This document shows, piece after piece, positions 44,701-47,669 of a stretch of 64,000 nt of DNA; positions within the stretch are counted from its first letter, which is position 1; every line of letters starts with the position of its first letter. A program made the position numbers and the translations under genes. This DNA is from Clostridia bacterium (lineage in GTDB: Bacteria > Bacillota > Clostridia > Oscillospirales > Acutalibacteraceae). Location of the stretch: assembly GCA_017517865.1 (NCBI GenBank), contig JAFWYB010000046.1:1-64000 (forward strand). The letters run 5' to 3'. The notes beneath the pieces are model-generated. The model saw nothing but the letters and a program-made list of their open reading frames with translations, had not been told where the DNA came from and searched no databases.

Positions 44701-45379
44701 AAGAACTAACCCGGGCAACGCAGCAAATGCTGAAACTTGGGCTAACTCCTTCAAGACAGAAATGCTCGGCTCAACACCCGAAAGAGCTGTTGACCAGGGT
44801 CTTGAATACTACGCACATTACGTAGACGGTAAGGATCTCAGTGACGCATCACTCTTCAAGAATACTCAGAAGAAGATTATCGCTGATAAGGGTGATACTC
44901 TCACAGTAGTATTCACATGGGTATTCGATATGTTCTCATCCGAACAGAACAGAGAAGCTCTCGTTCAGTGGATTGTAGACTTCTTCGAACTCCAGAGCGG
45001 TGCAGAAACAACAGTAAGATATGCTGTTAACGAGCTCTTCAACCAGGCTCAGATCTATAACTCATCCGACATCATCGTATCTGTTCTCTTCTACTTACTC
45101 GGTATGGGCGTTGTAATTGATGCAACTCTTATGGGTAGCGTAGCAGACATCCAGGCCATCTTCGAACAGCTCTTCGGAGCAGTAGGTTCAGGTAAGAACG
45201 CTTATGCAACAATTGCTAAAATTATGGAAGAACTTACAGGCGTCTGGGATGATACAATCGGTGACAACGATGACTATGAGGATGCAAATAAGGAAACAGA
45301 AGAAACTCTCAACTGGTTCCAGAGACTTATCAAGAAGATTAAGGAATTCTTCCAGAAGATTTTCAGCATCTTTAAGTAA
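17702..45379 (+). CDS. Giant secreted alpha-helical repeat protein, 9225 residues, family not recognised
   Basis: One frame runs unbroken for 27.7 kb. It opens with a signal peptide (MKVGKKVLSC, hydrophobic core, cleavage after ADA near residue 32), so the mature protein of about 1 MDa should be exported. Residues 33 to about 1600 are a mostly helical unique region with a Cys cluster near 461-484. From about residue 1600 there are 14 related units. Each holds a Leu-rich helical block, a GEA.TWAEV-type motif, a PL..VL.FLL.G hairpin, the GYNYAIIPLLEALG motif, and an APV.T.L..L.NLAYFI..DGI segment. The last 20 residues are FQRLIKKIKEFFQKIFSIFK. I see no catalytic motif, LPXTG, SLH, dockerin or known binding domain. 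AAGGAGG lies 8 nt before the ATG. Lysine is written almost always as AAG, suggesting selection for strong expression. A surface stalk, matrix or adhesion role is a guess. Confidence 0.85.
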   Translation: MKVGKKVLSCILAIIMIVSSVSVCFGVLGADAAIESLMGQIELHHASLIDLIEAAGKDNATEEDTKKVISSAGTNKWAVERDTSISSWHWVTYAYAQAAKSVADGNVDTFADIYNAIKGKIQTELNSNSTGRMPLARYEEILKVFAFGEDVSKNAADTTYSSGGEVTLDIKAGFNILQYKDEGYQNLPDENNKEGLDLYKGILTVTKTQTAGGNYAITADGINFESITQDADTIARALTAVKSLIGEFINLAGDWFTLDFAAMDTEELSAKVFEIAESIQSFETEILTAGISSAEEIWDNFVMPELAVEKTWEEVQAWYTGEVLGYVAPAYADAYQAKFEELFTRASTETTGVALLQTYNEINAEIEKLKKVQAYNGKENVNYFNNITAAFASKDGYAGDAYYNNVLNRITKLGHKIAEAYAQENYVDFVNQFKQILDTANTTHSLRTPEESEALGHIWEKCAATPCTETCTAAECTMTEAHCVHYDYLQAEKFVLEATETIAVFNTYVFPYITDSTGAVVWSYLKNLDDNAVANGDFAQGETINLEDAGNWNKFTSQYNVYSLNVGGKEYIDAKVAMDAVINGVNQAVLAGATYPIIQNLYNAMLDAGYKKCAEVANDPATADLFKGIFGEEGMKPYDDFIKDLKRRAANRVYDLTNRVYEYYEEGGNKVTYYNFEIILLAYAAVVAEATPAQLGQFLRAEPVYSADEFIAEGLPAHNLDEITVLYNSVNEAQQGEAESIIQQANNYKTALESLRKNGGNDVSIRKWLFSQGGITGAPGQGDSGTADTSRVWKKAPDSAMSYAKIQELLDAVGLKTTAQAEALVEELIANLDSILISEDMGSLLGGLIFGKKHKTKTNKTTGEVTYGYIGYTTQSDDSGVVFYHKDDNLATNTATNVNGKSYQKIKAMDNPLGYWEKAYTFGGETKKVGQECKDLKEFLAAMIINYLFSGELATTLFKALNEMVGPMIYDMAGEMNLYLEKGTNGWFFPAFLRCTLGTMPWMYTENSSYGATDHDGVQFRQWFDGSFNDDFKKANSDNPNAKDGWPNYSNTSDSTRSILWVADQAPIYKPDSDASLKRAYWAEKTTIANVSEHKGTFNGVPASAWEQLDSNGTWQITDWDSLYKALASSTAGYHALLGGLLAGSEMQWQLKAKVLFNLSGYIQFYANPGDDTVYDAVLIPLYELLGIPAYNANGTEAQKHGYRSASQLVTDCSSGGSLSGNTYYIKNFGYDVFYHLLDPLVYWLENTLLTNPIGTILDLLPNLIAAIEYNQLWEKLQHINLYYYYSVSVVVTNVTGKGVMYLTKDTIMPLINGLGVDLQNGLTGILKSLTKVVPTKDGPPWSKDENGNDKTPGTNGDPGVQNLTGYLTVPETWDENGNRLHDGSGKTVYYDYNADTGRFSNPTTEQNADNTKVTMNVAYKDADGNYWLAPGKLAGTFFGMAGEKIFDLFTKDGNGYSLEIIAPVNRMMSMCTATYKQVAGIRETHHVYHLTADRSDVLMVLLKWILDDGLLTTLAPLFGDGLANILGALDGMAQPIVGILVSLINEYIIDLYPYLNTFTQADADGNYLPWANKEGNTAGAAGTDYFVLGKYLTESAGSIDKVNNAIKNVDDLIPTLLPTILDIVLPMLDGFLGKPIKLLGQEIDLSFIKDILADENNKTLPDIVGAVVSSNELLQIVVELLFNPTTVVDEETGATVEKPGLLPGILGGDMVAKLLPTLAKFGFDVSPAGFYAMANGSNFNNPGIANWLAEQYNAAVAAGKATTPEDLSWLDVKAPAAGYNWYQGQTLDTAEQKVDAFFKFITDLLSPLNPILSLILCGEDLTFFDKLTLEGANGYQSGMVMIIEALGVGDVQMPDANNAKYTASMSNANFMEYVFGNSDPGYYRDRYYPDSRNWVSVNSPLTPLFTAIRAFLVGDDKANVTGLLESPLTVLLEALPNLAYFMYTYSYNTGEKDEVGNDIIARTSNLAQSIKNLAGAVLKILNIVDPVLSKLLELDIEALIDEFLDFETLINTALSKALAEEGIADNQIAINSFIDFGSIAVLGAKSEIYESNVTAGTTTGSLGYMTRFNGVAGQVFVTLVRSILTEDFLKLFGDLVQKWYQRGDATPEDSARVAGIIQELINRCKTPVMTNGKYDGTAVDIVVGILVDLLTDYEPGQGIDMFYVSMGKALDNAEATLDATMEIYGVEHQGYDWSSVSTNENGTVLFTEAEVNETLDSLDSVLQKALPDVFKILSSTGTLDLSSLGVDLSETTSLFDVLAKIVGGLVYSDDLVTTIYDALLGIFGGSIGQWLPLVADAGIDLTAASLYKELVKDKTGNAGAIAYFSYGLTVTDDAKVNGEDLTWEMIKEAHSVASYKYDENGNIVMNGNAPAIAYGEKQATTGEGENLKYVYTYKDDETKTVELAQAGLTKDEEGKDIVAKMVDDTEAPVKEMVALYTQKANADGTYTYTYTNDEGEEATYTSAVPNLKSFAVKTDKKDDKGNTIYKKYDLTAEYDETIAKWSFGFSADEKDFYANIKVLVNALWGIVGPIEPILEAIFFGAELESVGSPNAAIKLFDTLNIEGMDAYEDTILPLLRGFGLDALLTYLDTTIVDGTSLRDALNAKRGEKFPGAAQIPANLVKGNAGAKRSFGGWVDKAGNAVPAAYKDFSQGANYWFEQEAAGNIIWDGTFDMQQFLVVVVNYVFFFVEILAEYPIATLTQLLPTLAYFIVGDGLTGVVSNLLTFVTVFTDRLAPVLAVDVNSIGAGLMDYLGTKTWYTFQDNFRFYEVDGEKYYDEITYDENGNKVVTRKHADNLGITLTESVMSFVANIKFDMAKLYGYDEPYFRTVTAFIDADVENQAWDIINAHTNSEGVTDEEYLEQARKLRTEAVTDWFKSIAALGDPFGASYTDSTGKTHDIPAKYQNYVKIDAANGQLTVSKADVLMFILDFVFENTTLKEVLAQALKVKDGSIENDNASDAELLDNLLTGVFRNPDEVVDLITTLFNEYTVADSSKVELMAIEEYHYDFYDDDGKTTYADVTADGYNGSIIARTKTSYAIDNLDKLVGTVLNLFKADLTKEGALLNGLVDPDDDLTLTNLVDTLLEDLLFTDDMINNLLGMLVGLLGGKQVNDILVMLQDVLKNGLDLDIRPAAFKGNNETLDALIGDAKTWSEVAKNNTKYEYTYETGEVKDGKPVTETWYGAEGLTATEIDLDGDGTKDNVALIPVYNQIQKVVEIKADDPATEANEAESEYYYYYNKVVGDTTEKVEVVLNKANETKITVDGEEIAITAWMVDDTTSKKTAVKFDSETVKWNVQDMNGFIDVVWAILEPLSPVLELFLTGKNIEIYGEITIRGFDGYEGVILPIIEALGVPVLKKADGTAYLNSFYENQSVFEAAVYGGQGEDNDGNFVTYPDADKSILLKSIVNALLALVDSLCDRPVSTIATILPYLSRFLESDGIDIILGNLLSPVTAITDLIKNIYDLDLLGMVKGLLYNLAHKADAPAAAETAAEYVDQMIDEAQEANNGAAIDAIAVVDNTADDPSTDSGAGIDFGKLKFMDILWDLILGIKIEIEGKDPIALSDIINDQLFATLASCAWYDTEDDGDVMIKSPVFDTTNLDNSYIENKDLANTEYYVDRETVLLTVLETIVFQPGVRDLLANFVAMFDFSDETINKDYSAFNEDGSINVNGLLSVLVYGVFNDPQAIEALLINLLSWYNVVYEEARVDVADKTLPVVEWEEIGISEAELENLPAQLDNLITAVLPLVGELLPSFGVNLGIDLKGANVKEVVENLLTSLFVDTADKAGLATTIFTALVNLFGKGDGLDSVLDLVYELTGGADGGINLKLTYFKAQSEAIANVFGEAKTWAEAYQAFKPEDSDKAVIANADSFGVEDFDDVLNLLKAIVVPFVPVLKLLMLEDGDLVVLDGVTVSAGDGYDRFVIPVAEALGITIEKDKNDVAAIATDAEFAEWVIGGIQKLLEKVLNAPVAFIIDLLPQLSFFITSEGLAQAVEQLLAPVLTLVDMVNAITAKEIAVEGGSIQALDVYAFLADLLGKIGLDLEGVTDVNGIVDALLTEEGLIALIDGLVNKDKQPGDDKYVDFSFLTKDGKGIFTQIVEKTVAVGNVETMRYFGAQTSGNTRFVKGATATRANTIVQIISELVLAEDGLIFDILNVAGVDLNDAKNATVKTVIEGITGENRYCVLQVLLNYFNHYEVENDLLEYLSFKEESYDYEAYSVDSTLTSRKVRRAIKKLDKAILALIPDLLPLLENVDFLKDALASLKDTDGNYQGVTLAKVAEAILADLAINDGMMDTIVGALVGALGTGSLAETLNTILPILNDLLEINFTPVEVAKNGTALADVINTAVAAADLENEDGTTREATWADVAAYYTNAEGKVEISGINWGIDAAADLNGKINAFVNIIWALAAELEPVLNFLFRGEDIVIKGKGENAPTALTIKGSEGYEYAIVPLLRGLAADQFGTIKTAAEYEAGKGSAVTLTAITDGVLNVVNALCNSPLEYILTLVPSLAYFIESDGVEKLVTNLLAPVFALLDVAEPAVGDLLNDLLGDVLGNLLGDYMPKVDGIGTPAEKTLYGYYYTTEDGTVVDYYDDSEGAASLTTGGKTYTLTRYTGEKATKTEAYKTYTLDEIVTYIGTSENLVNIINDLVGGLIFKDSATGEEANAAKLLADDFFEKYVAYAVDIKTEDTDKTYFEAVVIANGGAFGGIAGSKIAIASTDWNANNDTAHYTLTGKVRNVVTAFTVDIADSLVYLLDNVVSEELLNALVPANMMVEGNIVGTIITNLINLMEKGDANAALTLLDIIVALFEGYEIKYSEYKELPDFEIDHTGDIAAEALPGKLDTIINEALPLVLTLLVKGEAEEGSILDIIKTSVAGDLAVDTNGVATETRIEKLVADIIDGFVINGDLDVMNLIVNAVVDILGGTEIIDTILGMIKIGNYKLTAADFKASINTHFAGKAQYADAVRAVNGIIGDAKTWAEVKANAAKTAEGKCAIDADWGVTDLDSLIDAILVLVQPLTPVLQVLFQGKTLTLLSSNGEYAGDFDTDVPGATDNDDRAEEIESGVILGDGYLEIRGSKGYEQGILALVDALDLDVDGLPTAEAYNASNDIEVVLGSVLDIVLALVDGIAEAPITFIAEHLAGLLYFVTADNISVLVDNIIALVWGLLEVVEPLTGETDALIESLLKVDLDNYITTDGLLDLINGLLEGKVDLVITVDMLKELIAAIGEAKPASEIGISKTPVTGSKTYFVDGLLTFAIDTVLPIFADEEDADAIINQVITYLSADGAVAGIINFLNTLTTKYVVEFFAIEDPEAALQKLQVKYATANKEQGERLVTKAEADKALENLDALVAEILPMVGLLEEGETLADFVSGLLLNDKMASTIVGLLAGVFGGLNSDVLNIINIVGDALGEEVDISVATYKQDADIAGFFGEATTWAEVTEAYTVDGKADYTYAWGIDALTTTDAKIERFVAILTSFLAPIDFVLEVLLAGGTATGNAADADSISAFKEINIMGGSGYNYAIIPLMEALGVPADKILTQAEYEDQIEANGTLSYILETVLKYVVAGLDAPVNFVLSLIGNLAYTISKDGLTTIVGNLIAPVSALIKSIEGVLPVAIVIELDKIFAEADADGKKPSVLTFAMGDQVAEGNYNVGLTLDLDGATLEDLIDTVIAKYASDLGLNLDLSFRDLAAGSAKVDANGAIIFNNSKVNANNTVWDILNGTWGKNIEGDPADTIITLLDMVLTTENINAVLGLVLKDKTLDETIDGLLDGKLGVLKDVANTAINDPALLVDTVIKVLAATDYEVENLAVLYDTLAAQLEYTYSTEMPKSKVELALNKLDAVLNNAIDDVFVILKDLDNMPALITDIANSGKTGNITELVEWVLGEYAFTDDLMNTIVGAIAGIFAGMDANTFKTVNDILVKALGVSIDLAEFKKGTYLAAYFGEATAWSEVTVDKTYEWGFATATAAEKEELFIDIILEVVAPFSKVLDFLFRGENVKILIDGLELKGGNGWANVIVPLGKALGIELNANEASAVACVESLLRGILGLVDRIGAAPINTIVDIVAGLSYFLASDGVDEAVNGILAPITGFLSLLGAILDMDDVNALLKGLIGMDLDDIADIAGDKGEKLVQGVNNLINGLKFTDTATGAESYLNLLPADFFEKIAQYAITYDEAAVVTLTEDEVGYDYQPNHKHVTDFEVDGADGLMYVLSTVCSTEFLEALATKLGINTETPDLVGKIILGLAGKQDSIVDIIVTLLTDYTVEYEAYTRQPIDKIDVDHIDPMDEESIKTALQAIDALVAALVPMFVKVDGQSVDSLKGLLTGLLADLDIADLIMGALVPAIANIDLDTIVGYVEDLTNLKGLDLSPAAFANGRFGSKLGEFIGEAETWAEVRDARFTKGADGKYTINEFDWNLEMNKGFDGLVKFICDLAMPLDKVLELLLVGEKLIVIPDETAGDVVAGEYDHIEIVGGEGYNYAIIPLLEALGIEALSKADYVALAKGTASVDGKGHLYPILNAIIGKVDTLLDAPLATLLPMLANLAYFVGTNGINNIAKNLLAFANYLVLKIDPIFHIGVKVDLGAETIFEYELGDEEGKNVAAGVNINVDPTDLVNLVNDLLADIKINDKALGLTLNLNWLDVAAKMAAVDENGDLIEIPTAQVTADGTPATWYNIIGDAEDTFTTLINTILTDANTLAIADLISGLLENANLEVEGLDVKGLINDIIYEQNGIKELIAAVVMLLSGQYDITNYDIVYKFLGEIAESANNGTLNTAIEKLDAIITREVVEIIPMFIGEDATGILKTLRDACTADGVTDLSDMIDYLLKSLLFTEANYDKLIGILVKAIGGFLTADLCGTLKDILGIDLAPAAFAAATENADIIAYVGTSASWADVWTAHSTDGVANVYDWNIETSDDFIDAVLDLLKPLNGILDFIFANGSIKLLPDGDTAAVTLPGGNAYNKAIVPLFKALGVDLAEAATTSAGLDNLVEGLIGENGLVNKLGAAPLKTIFELVAGLSYLVANENLEPIIKNLLAPVFSILDLLEPVISREQIDEILKGFIKIGGKAYGLTDLLGISGNNGANLVELVNALIGGFEVKNDKGEVVDVINLLKSDFFVELSKHAVDVTTPAGLVDPDDIGTVVTAWTYDSAETLMFILDTVFSEDFLKVLANMIGKGEQNTITTIITGLADKEMSVVELITMLLDNYDISYKKIPQADLEGDAADYTAFAENAAEVKDNLPGAIAAIDGLVPTVLSFIEINGKKYASLDALVNDLLAGADLGGLLMELLVPVLADLDNNESLDLDAILGYVNNLTNLNIKIDPQTFKTSAKFGSKLADFIGEAQTWAEVRDAHFTKGEDGKWTTAYNFGINTLDDVVKFAADLLMPLDIVFQVLLGGNQIIALEDEDTVRRADIRINGGFGYNYALIPLLEALGATPISQAEYDAKIAADGALKPVLDMIVERVNEILEAPVSEVLGLLANLFYFIGSDGINTIVYNLVAPVTELLDKVCEVYPISIYVGIVDGAFKADFDIENKKGLAPGFVFDIGADDLAALISGLLDGIEINGEKLGLTLNLDWLALAAAMAKRNGNGDIIYTNSAMVYEYKNSKAEGAADVNDPYKNISGEAADALVTLLNTILTAENAAVIEDLVLGLLGDTELPTEVEDLISKVLGDEDGLVNLIGTVILVLTGGYDIHTLNLIFKFLGDVDYDVDNADEAIETLDRLIGKAVPVVLPLIAGENPTGILKDISDAAANVPEGTPVLTHIINTLLGDLVFTDEMMKTITDLVIGTIGGFLTEDLCGTLKDIIGIDLSPKAFADASNNNIFAAYIGDAKNWAEVQAAHKTDDGYEAIFTGVDTQAEFLDAVCAILEAVEPVLAFLLTGGDLTIAGGYIADSNIKLLGNKGYENAVQYLLKGLGIEYKALQSGDNAVDALRYTVESILGLVDDLGKAPFDTILSLVANLSYLIANNGIEVILTNLLSPVLSLVDALEGTISRAELDALIETFVNVTLPNGKKLNLTNILTIAGDNGKILVDLINGLLPNIEIKDENGEVLHVINALPDSFFVDLAKASIEVTEFADPAKTAIGDAVKTWDVSTGDALVYVLKTVLTDDFLEILCTALNLKATNDDGTDNMVYGIITSLAGKDEAVLDVLLSLLVEYSVVYSAYVIEDEDKPVRLDENGNPVDTNTMGDLVANLDALIPTVLGLVGLKDSNGEAVTDLKSFVTDLLVNADLGKVLMNLLVPLLANLPAETIDTVLGYVTELTNLTDLDISPVAFATMGNFGSKLGDFIGEAKTWAEVRDARFDKVVDENGAVSYTIKPYDFGINEVYDLVNFVADLTAPLDCILALLLQGGNNLAVLDEIKVMGGNGYNYAIIPLLEILGVDAMSQDAYNDAVEANNGSTLYPILTQLIDKVFGTDGVLENPVGWLADILANLCYALANGHLTTVVDNLLAPVNMLVAKVDKIVPVAIYIDLAYLGAEQTETNKILNLFIGEAHPGVEAGIHVNVDGDAIARLLSNLLQGIKLKDKNGNEFALVGPEGIDLDWEQLALEAAAGENGKVVFEATNFVTTLDSYTGVAYKTLKGDEGETFMTLISTVLEAIDVKELLVNLGVEIPEAFQGLIDEIIEHPEKIGDIIGGLFGDSDRYQPVQNRPVDVSATVDYSSYLTFTEENADTIASNIDKLVADILSQTEFGSLRGLISGYVNNDMVNSLLDKIFGLLASDSVAGILGTVKDLEFYVKNVGDEGQGTRLVIDLTPYGFKTAVESLDLAGKHSYMKGFAAKLANATEETTWAEIGSMAGINWGIANGDITAFVRAFAGVLTPLNGILELLLMGEGRALNVLGLVDIKGGNGYDYAIIPLLEAFGLTSAQVKTQVQYAQAVVNDETQLLGYILERVAFFANNLLEKPIDTLLTILPNLAYFFSNDGLLLTVKNLLAPVYGILNLVLPMLGIKLEDYLELEKLLNSIDIGIPVFGLKYNFRIPEIDWVELVELGGAKAEEVSTSRTNPGNAANAETWANSFKTEMLGSTPERAVDQGLEYYAHYVDGKDLSDASLFKNTQKKIIADKGDTLTVVFTWVFDMFSSEQNREALVQWIVDFFELQSGAETTVRYAVNELFNQAQIYNSSDIIVSVLFYLLGMGVVIDATLMGSVADIQAIFEQLFGAVGSGKNAYATIAKIMEELTGVWDDTIGDNDDYEDANKETEETLNWFQRLIKKIKEFFQKIFSIFK
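22500..44560 (+). repeat. Fourteen tandem coding units inside the giant gene
   Basis: I phased the units on the GY (or AY/GW) of the GY..AI.PLLEALG motif. Codons start at 23204, 25400, 27713, 29447, 31028, 32930, 34247, 35732, 37121, 38570, 39953, 41402, 42797 and 44246. Spacings in residues are 732, 771, 578, 527, 634, 439, 495, 463, 483, 461, 483, 465 and 483. All spacings are whole codons. The early units are long and divergent; the late ones are near-regular and alternate between two types. Unit outer boundaries are approximate. Confidence 0.85.
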
Positions 45380-45423
45380 TCTCTGAAATGCATCTCAGCC
45401 TCGCGGTTGACTGACTGAAAGTA

Positions 45424-45463
45424 AACCCCCACTCCATTCACGGAGTGGGGGTTCTTTTTATTT
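45424..45463 (+). terminator. Terminator of the giant gene
   Basis: AACCCCCACTCC/GGAGTGGGGGTT is a perfect 12-bp stem with a 6-nt loop followed by CTTTTTATTT, 44 nt after the stop. Confidence 0.95.
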
Positions 45464-45471
45464 AAAAGCTA

Positions 45472-45500
45472 TGGCATTTTTATTCAATCTGTGCTACAAT
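45472..45500 (+). promoter_or_regulatory. Probable promoter of the aldolase-epimerase operon
   Basis: An extended -10 (TGCTACAAT) is clear; the -35 17 bp upstream (TGGCAT) is weak, as often with extended -10 promoters. Confidence 0.55.
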
Positions 45501-45531
45501 TTCATTACAAACTTACGGGAGGCGGCAGCTT

Positions 45532-46452
45532 ATGAAAGATTTATCTGCATATAAAGGAATAATACCCGCGTTTTATGCCTGCTACGACGACAACGGAAGC
45601 GTATCTGCTGAAAGAACGAAGGATTTTGCTCTTTATCTTTGCAAAAAGGGCGTAAAGGGACTCTACGTCTGCGGCTCATCCGGTGAATGCATCTATCAGA
45701 GCGTTGAAGAAAGAAAGCTCATCCTTGAAAGTGTTATGGAGGCGGTAGGCGGCAAGCTTACAGTAATTGCTCACGTTGCCTGCAATAATACCTGGGATTC
45801 AATGGAGCTTGCCCGCCATGCACAGAGCCTTGGTGTTGATGCTATAGCGGCAATTCCGCCGATATATTTTCACCTGCCCGAGGAAGCCATAGCAAAATAT
45901 TGGAACGATATATCCTCTGCGGCACCCGAAACCGATTTTATTATATATAACATTCCGCAGCTTGCAGGTGTTTCGCTTACTATGAGCCTTTACCGCGAAA
46001 TGCTGAAAAATCCGAGGGTTATCGGCGTAAAGAATTCATCAATGTCCACACAGGATATACAGATGTTCAAGGCTGCAGGCGGTGACAGAGTAATTATCTT
46101 CAACGGGCCCGACGAGCAGTTTGTTGCAGGCAGAGCAATCGGAGCCGAGAGCGGTATAGGCGGTACCTACGGTGTTATGCCGGAGCTGTTTATTGAGTGT
46201 GACAGACTTCTCTCCTGCGGTGAGAGAGAGCGCGCGATGAAGCTTCAGTTTGCCATAAATGATATAATTTACGCTATGTGTGACTGCGGCTGTAATATGT
46301 ATGCGGCGGCAAAGGAGATTTTACGTCTTCAGGGTATTGATATAGGTGATGCACGTGCACCGCTTACGGGAATAACACCTGAAGCAGCAGTAAAGGCGGC
46401 AAGGGTTAAAAAAATGATTGATGAAGCTATATCGGAATATACGGAGGCATAA
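45532..46452 (+). CDS. N-acetylneuraminate lyase/dihydrodipicolinate synthase family aldolase
   Basis: This is a class I pyruvate aldolase of 306 residues with a TIM barrel. Visible are GSSGE (48-52, the pyruvate-carboxylate loop), Tyr139 in IIYNIPQL and the Schiff-base Lys167 in GVKNSS. The next gene encodes an AGE-family epimerase, which points to sialic acid breakdown (Neu5Ac to ManNAc plus pyruvate), rather than lysine synthesis. The substrate is inferred from context, since the family includes several 2-keto-acid aldolases. GGGAGG sits 9 nt before the ATG. No sialidase, ManNAc kinase or sialic acid transporter lies nearby. Confidence 0.85.
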   Translation: MKDLSAYKGIIPAFYACYDDNGSVSAERTKDFALYLCKKGVKGLYVCGSSGECIYQSVEERKLILESVMEAVGGKLTVIAHVACNNTWDSMELARHAQSLGVDAIAAIPPIYFHLPEEAIAKYWNDISSAAPETDFIIYNIPQLAGVSLTMSLYREMLKNPRVIGVKNSSMSTQDIQMFKAAGGDRVIIFNGPDEQFVAGRAIGAESGIGGTYGVMPELFIECDRLLSCGERERAMKLQFAINDIIYAMCDCGCNMYAAAKEILRLQGIDIGDARAPLTGITPEAAVKAARVKKMIDEAISEYTEA

Positions 46453-46453
46453 T

Positions 46454-47653
46454 ATGAAAAAGGAATATCTCAGCGGTGTAAGACAGTGGGCGCGGCAGGA
46501 GCTTGAAATCTGCACTCAGTTCTGGCTGAAAAACGGCATTGATAAGGTTAACGGCGGAGTTTATACCTGCCTTGACAGAGAGGGCAAGCTTTACTCAACT
46601 GATAAGTCGGTATGGATGCAGGGCAGATGTGCGTGGATTTTCTCATATCTGTGCCACGTTTACGGTGTGAAGGAAGAGTGGCTCAGTGCCGCTGAAAGCT
46701 GTCTTGAATTTATGGAAAGATACTGCATCAACCGTGAGGCGGGCGACCGTATGTACTTCACCGTAACCGCTGACGGTAAGCCCTTGAGACAGCGCAGATA
46801 TTGCTTCTCAGAAGCCTTTTACTGCATAGCCAACGCCGAATATTACGGTGTAACAGGCAAAAAGGAGCACCTTGAAAGGGCTCAGAAGGCTTACAGAATA
46901 ATCTATGACCTTAATCACGGCGAAAAAGACCCCACAGGTCTCGGAGCAAAGACAATTCCGGAAACAAGAAGCGGCAGAGCACTTGCCGACCCGATGATTT
47001 TTCTCAACACAACGGCAATATTACGCCGTGTTGACAGCGAAAACGCTGAGCTTTACGATAAATACAGTGCAGAGTGTGTTGACGATATCTTCCGCTATCA
47101 CCACAAGCCCGAGCTGAAATGCACACTTGAAACAGTAGGTGTTAACGGTGAGTTTATGGGTGATATATCTGCGGGCAGAGTTGTTAATCCGGGTCACGAT
47201 ATCGAATGTGCATGGTTCCTTATGGAGGAGGCAAACCGTAAGGGCGATAAAGAGCTTCACAAAAAGGCAGAAGAGATTTTCCGCTTTGCCTTTGACGGCG
47301 GCTGGGATAAGGAATACGGCGGATTGCTCTATTTCCGCGATTGCCTCGGCAACCCTCCCGAAGCCTACGAGCACGATATGAAGCTCTGGTGGCCTCACAA
47401 CGAAACGGTAATCGCCTCTCTTATGGCATACCGCGATACCGGTGATGAATATTATTTTGAATGCTTTAAAAAGGCCTTCGATTACTGTATAGAGTTCTTC
47501 TCAGACAGAAAGTACGGTGAGTGGTACGGTTATCTTCGCCGTGACGGTAAGCCGACTGAGCCTGCCTGCAAGGGCAGTACCTTCAAGGGTCCCTTCCATC
47601 TGCCGCGAATGCTTATAATGGCTGATAAAATTATTGAAAGCATCATAGAATAA
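46454..47653 (+). CDS. N-acylglucosamine 2-epimerase (AGE) family protein
   Basis: This is an (alpha/alpha)6-barrel sugar epimerase of 399 residues. Family landmarks are WMQGRCAWIFSYL, the histidine in NPGHDIECAWFLMEEA, the second histidine in WWPHNETVIASL and KGPFHLPRM near the C-terminus. In the family it interconverts GlcNAc/ManNAc or related sugars such as mannose/glucose. I chose the ATG at 46454 because ACGGAGG lies 6 nt upstream; a longer frame from 46418 would overlap the aldolase and lacks a ribosome site. The aldolase stop is one base upstream, so the pair is co-transcribed and probably coupled. Confidence 0.87.
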   Translation: MKKEYLSGVRQWARQELEICTQFWLKNGIDKVNGGVYTCLDREGKLYSTDKSVWMQGRCAWIFSYLCHVYGVKEEWLSAAESCLEFMERYCINREAGDRMYFTVTADGKPLRQRRYCFSEAFYCIANAEYYGVTGKKEHLERAQKAYRIIYDLNHGEKDPTGLGAKTIPETRSGRALADPMIFLNTTAILRRVDSENAELYDKYSAECVDDIFRYHHKPELKCTLETVGVNGEFMGDISAGRVVNPGHDIECAWFLMEEANRKGDKELHKKAEEIFRFAFDGGWDKEYGGLLYFRDCLGNPPEAYEHDMKLWWPHNETVIASLMAYRDTGDEYYFECFKKAFDYCIEFFSDRKYGEWYGYLRRDGKPTEPACKGSTFKGPFHLPRMLIMADKIIESIIE

Positions 47654-47669
47654 AATGAGGTGACAACAA

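Noticed and set aside
17702..45379. CRISPR array or simple DNA satellite as the explanation for the repeats
   Set aside because: The repeats are hundreds of codons long, stay in frame, vary at the DNA level and encode conserved protein motifs.
10271..45379. Sortase (LPXTG) anchoring of the giant proteins
   Set aside because: Neither C-terminus has LPXTG with a hydrophobic span and a basic tail; both end in an amphipathic Phe/Ile/Lys helix.
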